This document shows positions 55,732 through 64,000 of a DNA stretch of 64,000 bases, piece by piece; within the stretch, counting starts at the first letter, position 1, and every line of letters starts with the position of its first letter. Source of the DNA: Marasmius tenuissimus (taxonomy: Eukaryota > Basidiomycota > Agaricomycetes > Agaricales > Marasmiaceae). The position numbers and the translations under genes were made by a program. Below the pieces are notes generated by a model that saw nothing but the letters and a program-made list of their open reading frames with translations, was not told the DNA's origin and searched no databases. The stretch spans positions 372,001 through 436,000 of the forward strand of contig JAQOTA010000049.1 of NCBI GenBank assembly GCA_029532415.1. Reading direction: 5' to 3'.

Positions 55732-57621
55732 TCTAGACTTGAGCGGAGGACGTGCCCGAGAGGAGATGAATCTGCTGAATGCTCTGCTTTCGCCAGCTGG
55801 GGACCGCGGCGGCTGGTGGAGAGAGAGGGATCAGTTTAGAGGGCGTTTAAAAGGGAATTTGAGGGTTCTCGTTCCTGCGAGAAGAAGTTCAGGCACTGCA
55901 AAGATGGCCGGACGCATCGTTCAATATGTATGACTGTCAAAGAGCAAAAACAATGATTGCCTTGTTTGGTATAAGCACTCGCGGTTTTTACGTGATTGTT
56001 TGCTTGCGCTTCCCTCCTCCCAGCCTTGTTCTCAAGCAGTCATCTGCACTCGTTGTGTGCCTCTCTCTGGGCTTCTCTGTTGCCTCTTAGAGTTCTCGGA
56101 AATGGCTTCCCACTTCCATCCAAGGTCCATGGGTTTGGCTCTTATCGAGTACCTCTTCGACACCCTCACCCAAGTTGAAGGCTACTATCAGGCTGCGAGT
56201 GCCCCGACCTTCGGAGTTCCTGCGAGTTCCTACAATACATGGCTCTAGGTATCCCTGGGTTATCTGGGTTCACTGGGTCCCCATATACATCACCACCCGA
56301 AGCGACGTCAGCTATCTGGAATATATATCCGGAGTTCAGGCTGATGGTGTATCAAGGGTACCTCGAGGCTCGCAAACTAATCTATCATGGGATTGCAACG
56401 TTCTCAGACTCTTCTCGGGGACACCCACGCCGTCACGAATACCCTCATACACATGTGTAACTTTCCTTGGTATCAGATTTTGTCCCACCCCGGCTCAACG
56501 GCACCTTGGAACCCGCCACAGGTCCAGCGTCCTTAGAAAGCAGGGCGTGCCTTACTAAAATAAGTATCGGAATACCCGGGTGCTTTGACATACCTTCGCC
56601 ACGCCTATGTAGTTGGTTTCATGAACCTCTCAGGTCCAGTGTTAGTCTGCACTCCTCAAGCATTCAAAGAGTCATTGGTCGAGCATTACAGCTGCTAAGA
56701 AGCCCTCTCGCCGAGCTACAGGTGTCCGAATCCCTTTGCGTGTGATTCACTTAACCCATACAATCGACCCCTACCACCCTCGGGATCGGGTGCCTCCTGC
56801 TCTCGGGGAGAACATACGGATTTGGGAGTGGCTTTATTTCTTTCGTCGGATATGCCCTCGATGTTAACCGCGACCAGGAACACTCGTCAGGGTATTTGAT
56901 AGCTAGATTGTGGGGACATCTTTTACTACACAAGGTCCTGGACCACCCATAAAGGGCTCAACGTCCAACGCTCGGGACAGCCAGATAATCCACACGCACG
57001 ACTCTGGAACAACGACCCTACCGTACCCCTCGGTGTCTTTCGCTGTAGAAAAATGTTCAAACCGGTTGCCCGTTGCTGCTCGCAGCGCGACGAATTATTG
57101 TTTTTCCGGATCGACGCGACGACCTTGTCTTTGGGCTTATACTTCGTGCCCTAACGAGTGATAAATATCTTTCCGGATCCACGTCGCGTTGTGAAATCAT
57201 CGTCCTCGAATTCTATCAGACTCAGGGAAAGGATCTGAGCCCCTGGCCGCGCCATTAGGCCTCGTTCTGAGCTTGTTGATGTAACCTCACATGAGCGTGG
57301 GCTCCCATAAGCGAACAAGAGCAAGGGCGCCTGGTACTTAGGTCACATCTGTGCCTCCGGACGATCGATTAATTATGTGTAGAGAAGGCGTTGTATTCTT
57401 TGAAGTAAAGGCACATACATACAATTACCCGTCCTTTGCCGTGCTCGAGGAATTGCTTAAAGTACAAAATGAAAAGTCGCAGAGCAATGACATGGTAATA
57501 CATATCATCCCGTGCCCCGCTGAGGGGCGATTGATTGCGCCCTGCTGTAAATCCGGGATGGCTGAACCCGGGGACCAATTATCTCGCAAGGAGGTAGGTT
57601 CACAGGCAAGTCACCGAGTAA
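55732..57621. other. Long intergenic region, no gene supported
   Basis: Frames at 55996-56248 (for example MASHFHPRSMGLALIEYLFD) and 56467-56745 are open but match nothing I know, and stops are frequent in all frames elsewhere. It could contain relics too decayed to recognise. Confidence 0.5.
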
Positions 57622-58891
57622 TTACAACTTGGGCTGCGGTGAGAAAGCCTTGTCTTCAATCTCGGTAAAGATATCAAAATTTCGTTGTAGGACGAGCTTT
57701 TCCGTGATCTTCAACACAAACATGTCAGTGCGAACGTTCCTGAACGAATATAAATGGACCTACACCACCCTTTCGAGCATGAATGATAGCTCGATGCAGC
57801 CTGCCGGGGGAACCACCCCTTGTTTCGTCCCCCTCGTAAGTCAGAATCGCCGGGCCAGCCGCTTCTTCAGGTCCCACTAGCCGTCGAGGGTTGATCACCA
57901 TTGAGCCGTACTTTCCGTATGCGAGTTCACGGACTTTCGCCCGCTGTTCGGGTGTGTTGACGTTGCCCTGAAGGATTTTAACAAGTGTATCGAGGATGTA
58001 GTATTGGGGAGGCATGAAGGTGATCTTTTGGGCGTGAAATTCGGATATTGCATCCCTGGGGTGTATGAAACGGGCGGTGATTACTTCCTGGCCGCCATCT
58101 GGATTTCGAGTCGTGATTTCAATACTGCGTTCGGGTAAATAAGTAAACTTTTGAGCTGACCTGGCTTTGGCAGCCGGGCCTGTTTGTCGCCTGAGGTAAA
58201 ACCAGATGAAGAGGCGGACGGAAGGAAAGTCACATAAAAGTGAGCATGGAACCGCCTGCCGCAAATTGTCAGTACGAATCAAAGATGTATTATTAATGGG
58301 AGTCACCGAGGCGCGCCTACAGGTGTGATCCATTGGGTAAATGGCATCAACAAATCCGCATCGGCCTTCAAACTATGTTGATCTAGAAAAGTGCGGAACA
58401 AAACCTTCTGGCTGTGTATTGCGTGTCGAGCCTCGTCAAGCACCGAGTCTGTCGGAAGTGTACCGTCTCTAGATTTGGGGGTTGCGATGAGGAGCCCTGA
58501 TTCTTCAAAAGTCTCCCTTATTGCGGTCATCTCAAATGATTCGTCTTGTTCTTTTTCATAGTTTCCTCCAGGAAAGACCTATAGCACCCGGTTCAGTATG
58601 AAAGATCATATCCATGTTGTTGATTGTACTCACCGTTACCCCTGCAAAAGCACTAGCATGCGGATTTCTCTGTACCAACAACACCTCATTCCTCTCATTC
58701 ACGACTACAAGAGTGGCCGACGGTCGAGGAATCTGAACTTTAGACGACTGGGGTTTGGTTGTTGTGGACTTGATTTGAGAGGACATCGTTCGACAGAAAT
58801 TTGGCAGAGCAGAAGGGCGAGCAGCGTGCGTAGTTATCCAAAAACGCAGTTGGGAAACCGAGGCAGAGGCATAGAGAGAACGACAAAGCAT
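57622..58891 (-). CDS. NUDIX hydrolase (NUDT19-like)
   Basis: Pyrophosphohydrolase of nucleoside-diphosphate derivatives; NUDT19-type members act on CoA esters in mitochondria or peroxisomes. The N-terminus MLCRSLYASASVSQLRFW is basic and mitochondrial-like. The NUDIX box is formed across an intron: GGNYEKEQDESFEMTAIRET continuing FEESGLL, giving the G-x5-E-x7-REUxEExGU pattern. The C-terminal half contains FMPPQYYILDTLVKIL and GDETRGGSPGRLHRAIIHARKG. The last exon reads KLVLQRNFDIFTEIEDKAF and ends at TAA whose complement is 57622-57624; the intron joining it to HARKG could not be fixed to the base. Start at 58891 preferred; an internal Met precedes SSQIKSTT. Confidence 0.82.
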
Positions 58892-59210
58892 TTATACATC
58901 ATCCGCACGGAGCAGCAGACGTAGTCGGTTGAAGTGGATAACCGGAGTAACCGGTCTACATTTTTGTGCACGGCCTCCCTCGGAGGCGCGGTCACGGAGA
59001 CTCAATAGAAATCGCGCTCTCGTCGTCCCGGTGTTTGAGAGGGCTGTTTCTGATCTCCGATACAATGAAGAACGAACGGGTATTATACAAGTACGATGCG
59101 TAATGTGTACAGTAACTCGGAACGCCTGAACTCGGCGGCGAGATGAGCGACAAGATCATGCCTCTTCCCAGAGGTCCAAAAAGTGAAGAATCACGAGGGA
59201 GGTAGAGATT
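58892..59210. other. Spacer between NUDIX and UBLCP1 genes
   Basis: About 320 bases, holding the NUDIX promoter and the UBLCP1 3' end. No gene seen. Confidence 0.5.
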
Positions 59211-60963
59211 TCACAACCTCCTTCCAGCTCTGAAAACAGGCATGAGATCAGCCGGATCGCAGTCAGAGTTACAGAGTTGAATGACCTTGTGTGCAAGGTT
59301 CTTAAAGTCGGGCATTTGCGCGATGTGAAGCAGGTAACGACTGAGCTTGAACAGTTCACGGTCAGCAAGAGATTGCGGGGTATGCGCGTTCTTGAAGGCA
59401 TGTATCTTCAGGCCTGACTGAGGGTTGAGCGCGAAATTTCTGCTCTAACAAGGAGCGTTAATACGGGCGGTGATGTAGAGCGGCCCGTCCACTTACTAGG
59501 TCGTCTATATGTATCGTGTTTGATGCGTTACTGTCGGCAACAGGTGGATAAGTTGTAAATCAAGAAGCGTAAGGTCAGACATACAACTGGGGGAAGTGAT
59601 TCCAGATGATTTGAAGGGCCTTGACAGAATGTTGCCATTGTTTGCCATCACGTTCGGAAAAGACGGTGAACATACACGTCTTGTCAAGAACTATACAGCA
59701 AAAGAGGGACGTGTCAGAAGGGAATACCAGTGACGGAAAAGGGCGGTATCACCGAAAGAAATCTACACATGGCTGGACCGTAAGACTACGTCGAAAACGG
59801 CGAGAAAAGTCGTGTTACCCACCTGGTAATTGCGATTTGCACCAATCATCTCGAGCTCTACGAGCTTTGTCTCCAGCCAAACCCAAGTAGTCTGCGACCT
59901 GGACACCTGTTGAGAATGCGTACGAAGCCATAGTCTTGACGATATCTCACCATATACATACTAACGTCGCGTGAATGAGTGCTGTTCATCGAGTTTGCGA
60001 GTGCTTACTGTCGTAATGAGGGTACACGGCCTCTAAGAATTCATGGAGACCTGGTCGTGCACATTCCGCTGGGGGAAGGCTCCCTGACGTGAGTGGTTTT
60101 GTGTCCAATATAGCTATGTATGACCGTCAGTATAAAGGCAGAGAACTATCATCGGTAATGACACACTGTAGTCGATATCCAGGACAAGAAGCCTCTTCCC
60201 TGCTCTAAGAGGGTGAATGATATTCACGTTGAGTTTCTCTGTTGCCTCCTTGACCTTGCGTATGTTACGCTGATCATTCTTGTAGGCCGCCACGGCAACA
60301 GGATCTTGCGTAAAGTCAAAGTCGAGGTCGTTTACAACATCAGGAAGATTCCCCAGTTCTGCAGGGTCGATATATGAGCGACAATGCACGTTTGATCCTG
60401 AAGGTACGCACGCGAAGGATCCTTGATCTCATCTCCTTCTGGAGTTCCAAGCAGGGTAAACTTCTTTCCAGTGGTCAAACTGAGGTCGGATCTGGGGCAA
60501 ATGTTGGTCAAGGATTACCGCACAGCGTGTGGTGGCGACATACATCCTGCCCTGATCTGGAGGAAGCTTTCCCTTGACGAGACCGAGAATCTTCTGACGT
60601 TCAGGGGGTACTCGAGTCAAATCGTGTATTGCTGTTTTCAGGTCGAAAACCCTACACGGTGTGAGAAGAATGACACGGATGTCTTGATCTAGAGCGCACC
60701 TGTCGGAATCCGCAATGTTCAATGAATATGGCTTTCCAGACCAGACAAATTGCAGTGTGACCCATCGCTCAGGATTTCCTTCAGCATCTAATTGAGTCTG
60801 AGGCAAATATGGTTGAACACAGTCAGGAAATGGAGCAATTAGGTCGTGCACGACAACTCACCGTTGACCCGGCGACCTCAGCTTCAGTCACTACAAGGGC
60901 ATTTCCATCACCCGCTATGGTTTGAGCCTGTTCTGTCGATGGACGAAACTGTATTTCTACCAT
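59211..60963 (-). CDS. Ubiquitin-like domain-containing CTD phosphatase (UBLCP1-type)
   Basis: FCP/SCP-family phosphatase; UBLCP1 docks on the 26S proteasome through its ubiquitin-like domain. After MVEIQFRPSTEQAQTIAGDG, the UBL domain reads WVTLQFVWSGKPYSLNIADS and VFDLKTAIHDLTRVPPERQK, then LGLVKGKLPPD. The phosphatase core shows the HAD motif LLVLDIDYTILDTKPL, with nucleophile and second Asp (DxDYT), spliced across an intron. It continues RPGLHEFLEAVYPHYDI, WLETKLVELEMIG, IHIDDLSRNFALNP (late Asp pair) and a helical tail DRELFKLSRYLLHIAQM. The stop is at 59211-59213 after FRAGRRL. About nine introns. All catalytic residues are present. Confidence 0.88.
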
Positions 60964-61188
60964 AGAGACACGATATGCACCTGTGACTAAAGAAGAGAAA
61001 TCGAAATATGAGAGAGGAACAAGTGCACAACAAGAGTGCGATGAAGGGGGGATCTGACTGCTGTTTCGGGCGCCAATTTGAATGTTGTGAGCGCGTGGTA
61101 TTAGACGCCCAAACACACTTTGCGATAGGGGAGTTTTCTATTGACTGTGAGGTGGTATAGATACAGATGCGTTATATACACAGTTTGA
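60964..61188. other. Spacer between UBLCP1-like and CSN8-like genes
   Basis: The open frame extends from 60963 back to 61116 in another reading, but the likely start of the phosphatase is at 60963. No other feature. Confidence 0.4.
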
Positions 61189-62345
61189 TCAAGAAATTAC
61201 TACACAGAGCACGTCAAGTGCTTCTTTCACATTTCTAATCTCGTCACACTCCTCGCTAGCGACTGGAAATCGTTGAGGTTTGATGGAACTGCGTCGTACT
61301 GGAATAAGCAATGAGCGCGAAGATCGAGGTATGCTCGTACCAAGAGAGTTTGCTGTATGACTTCTCAGTTTTAGCTTCGGAGGAACAAACGTTTCCGTCG
61401 CCGAGTCGTACCCCCAGCCGTTGACTGTCAAGTCTGTAGCGGCATCTATGAGCAATAGTTTCGTCAACACAGCAAGAATTTGACTGACAGTTCTCTACTT
61501 TGTCAGGCGGCAGGCCAACATAAATTACAGCTAATCGCATGGGGAGTGATGTGTATGCTCGCGTCAGCAACAGCAGAGTCTGATTCCGGAAGTGATCTGA
61601 AGTTGGACGATTGGAACTGGTCTCGAATCTGAGGAAAGCGTAAGCCACTTACTGACGAAGTTCGGCACTATGTTGTGGATTATCCTCCCCAGCTCAGGAG
61701 ACGGAAAATTTGGCAGCGTCACGTAGTCGACCAAGGCTTCAGCACGATTGTAAATTTGGGCATAGTCGCGTCCAGAAACTGCAACCAAAAGGCTTCCAAG
61801 GGTCTGAATGATTGGGATATCTCTTGCAAAGTGGTTCATTCTTCTCAATGCAGATCTTGCGAGTGGCCTATCGGGGATGGGGTGAGTGTGGCGTCAATGC
61901 TATATTGCGAATGACAGACATACAAATCGTCGACTATCATATATCCCAGAACAAGTGGGATCGTAATCTGCAGTCTACTTGGTGCGTGGTCGCCATCTAG
62001 CTGTAGTATGATGTGAAAGATCGCCCGATATCGAAAGAAAGTGATTCTTACCGCAAGGTCTGCCCTCATTGCATCATCGATGAGATCTGTAAACCGTTGG
62101 TTCGCGCTATGATCCAGAAGTTTGGGCATATATTTGTGATATATTGCGGACGCTTGTGTAGATTCTGTAGGTGGCTCTTGCGTGGGCTGCTGCTGAGGAG
62201 ACCCTCCAACCGTGCTTGCTGCAGATGTCTCGGGAACGTCAGTGGTTGAATCTGCTGTCTGAAGCATAGAAGAGACGGTAGTGCGAGCTTCATCGTCCAT
62301 TTCTATCGCATCTGCAGGAGGAGGAGTTGGAGGACCGTTTGTCAT
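61189..62345 (-). CDS. CSN8/PSMD8/eIF3k-family PCI protein, probable COP9 signalosome subunit 8
   Basis: A helical scaffold protein; CSN8 is part of the complex that removes NEDD8 from cullins. The N-terminal 60 residues are disordered and Thr/Pro/Gln-rich (MTNGPPTPPPADAIEMDDE). A helical region follows: IYHKYMPKLLDHSANQRFTD, RLQITIPLVLGYMIVDDL, FARDIPIIQTLGSLLVAV, GRDYAQIYNRAEALVDYV and LLLLTRAYTSLPMRLAVIYV. The winged-helix end reads ATDLTVNGWGYDSATETF, the usual CSN8 mark near the C-terminus. About five introns. An upstream in-frame ATG at 62405 would add 20 residues; 62345 is chosen because it gives a simpler start and leaves room for a promoter. CSN8 versus a paralogue rests on the C-terminal motif. 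Confidence 0.72.
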
Positions 62346-62481
62346 GGTGGTTGAAAGAGACCAAGTGTTAAGCGAGGATAAGCGCGCAACGCGTCTGTCA
62401 GACATGGAGTGTTGATGATCATGTTCACAATCTCACTTGACCAGCATCCACCACTACGTTCCCTCAGTTTTTTTGGTTATC
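62346..62481. promoter_or_regulatory. Shared promoter region, CSN8-like and NECAP genes
   Basis: 136 bases between divergent start codons. No TATA box. Contains a poly-T run (CAGTTTTTTTGG) directly before the NECAP ATG. Confidence 0.4.
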
Positions 62482-63412
62482 ATGGACTTTGATTTGAATA
62501 GCGAAGTTGAATCAGTTCTTCATATTGCGAGAGAGGTATCAGGCATGTAAATTTTCCTCAATTGCCTGTCACTAGACTCGCGAGCTGACCTGTGCGTTAG
62601 TCTACAAGGTTCCCGGCCTCAAGGTCAACGAGGGCTATCGTGCTCAGGACTGGGGAGATTTGGCTGCGCCTTTGTGGAAAGGCCGTATGAGGATTATCGA
62701 GAAATCGGCCGGCGTTTCAATACTTCTGGAAGATGGTCAAACTGGTGCGATGACCCCTGTATCATGTCGCGAAGATAGAACTGACTTAGATGGATTACAG
62801 GAGAGCGTAAGGACTCGTCAATAAATAGATGAACCCATGATTTCACAGCCGTTTCCTTCTAGTGTTTGCTCGTGCGGAATACGACCCCGCCAAGCCCTGT
62901 GTCGAAGCAGTACTGGACTCATCCCGATATTTCGTTGTCCGAGTCGAGGATAGTGGGAAGAAGGCTTATATTGGACTTGGATTTGCAGAGAGGACGGATA
63001 GTTTTGATTTCAGTATGTGACCTCTCGCCAGCCCGGGGCATGCTGCTGAACGGCTCGACCACTACAGATGTCGCACTTCAGGACTACACCAAGTGAAGAA
63101 AGATCAACGCTCAATACCCCTTCCTACGATCTGACTCTTCTGCATTGTAGGCGATGGAGAGCAGCTAAGAATCCTTCTGCTCAGGAGGAGGAAAATGCCC
63201 CATCACCCCACATACCCGCCGGGCCCAAGAAGGACTACAGCTTGAAGGAAGGCCAGACGTTTTCGATTTCGATCCCCGGGAGCAAGAAGAATACTACCAC
63301 TGGAAATACGAGCCTTCTTGGGTCAGACACCACAAGCTCAGGCGGTGGTGGTGGCTTCGGAGGAGGCGTACCCCTTTTACCACCACCGCCGAGCAGTACC
63401 AAGAAGAGGTAG
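62482..63412 (+). CDS. NECAP endocytic adaptor (adaptin-ear-binding coat-associated protein)
   Basis: Clathrin-coat accessory protein with a PH-like NECAP domain that works with AP-1/AP-2 adaptors. Six exons total 648 bases (215 residues): 62482-62542, 62601-62744, 62801-62806, 62863-63012, 63068-63092 and 63151-63412. The domain reads [72 protein letters not shown] and [13 protein letters not shown]. The tail is Pro/Gly-rich ([17 protein letters not shown]), as in this family. Exon 3 is only 6 bases, and the first intron starts with GC; both are required to keep REVSVYKVPG and TGELFA. No residue of the core is missing. Confidence 0.9.
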
Positions 63413-64000
63413 TGATTCAGCGTATCGTTGTAGATGTAAGCATCTGCATGGTTTCTCTCACCAGTGGGCTTCGCACTCACCTTTGCCCTTGAAGATTGAT
63501 ATGTCACTTATAACGTGGATGACCACTCAGATAACATGTCTCCTGCATCGATGGTACTGCTTTCTGTCAGGTGAACATGAAATTCATTGGCCCCATCGAT
63601 TTCGATAGACCCGCCGTCATGCCCTGTGGTATGTGCTTGCGAAGATCAGGCTTGACTCGTCGAAATCATGTACATTGTTCGGACCATGGCCACGACGTGA
63701 TTGGGTCCTTCTTCTTGGTTTCCTGTGGCTCAAACTTTCTTCCCGGGGTCCACGTTATTGTGCGGATATACTGGCAGAGTTGGTCGAGATTTCTCCTACT
63801 ATCAGCTGATACAATCGAGTCGAGGGTCGCTATCGGTCCACTCTACCATGTAACCCCTGCGAGGCGGCCGTTCCATGGGTTCCATCATAGAATAACGAGG
63901 GGTCGTTGACGCGAGGATTAGAGGCATACTGTCTTGATAGGGTCTCTAATGATTCGGATACACCACGGGAACGGGTGCAAGGAATAATTGCGCAAAACTT
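63413..64000. other. Intergenic region to window end, no gene seen
   Basis: A 112-codon plus-strand frame at 63571-63909 has no motif. A neighbouring gene may begin beyond the window. Confidence 0.5.

Noticed and set aside
1..64000. tRNA, rRNA or complete transposable elements
   Set aside because: No cloverleaf-compatible sequence, rRNA stretch, reverse transcriptase or transposase motif was recognised by eye; a tRNAscan-SE and repeat-library search would be decisive.

Overview
The window looks like nuclear DNA of an agaricomycete (mushroom-forming basidiomycete). Genes are broken by many 50-60 nt GT-AG introns, intergenic spacers are short, core eukaryotic genes sit next to lineage-expanded families, and very small exons (6-11 nt) are frequent. 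All gene models were assembled by eye from exon-like reading frames joined at consensus splice sites; family assignments come from motif recognition, not database searches.

Layout. 1-18 kb: arginase, an epoxide hydrolase, a microsomal cytochrome P450 (minus strand), an ABC transporter and a hydantoinase/oxoprolinase-DUF917 fusion. 17.8-23.8 kb: a head-to-tail array of three paralogues with a cytidine-deaminase-like zinc motif (HxE plus CxxC); the third copy is broken. 24.8-34.8 kb: a housekeeping block with a quinone-reductase-like MDR enzyme, mitochondrial ribosomal protein L2, ORC2, a GON7-like small protein, a CWF19L1/Drn1-type splicing factor and a mitochondrial carrier. 34.8-39 kb: degenerate tandem repeats around a lineage-specific acidic protein. 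39-53.5 kb: four intact tandem copies of a seven-transmembrane protein, all on the minus strand, interleaved with one nearly complete P450 and two P450 relics on the plus strand, plus a relic of the mitochondrial carrier. 53.7-55.8 kb: a secreted type-B carboxylesterase. 55.8-57.6 kb: no gene seen. 57.6-63.4 kb: a NUDIX hydrolase, a UBLCP1-type proteasome/CTD phosphatase, a CSN8-like PCI protein and a NECAP endocytic adaptor.

The two most unusual regions are the deaminase-like array, which carries a perfect 153-bp identity tract between copies 2 and 3, and the 7TM/P450 block, which looks like repeated duplication of a two-gene module in which the membrane protein survives and the P450 decays. 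Non-canonical GC-AG introns and micro-exons are needed to keep several otherwise sound genes in frame.
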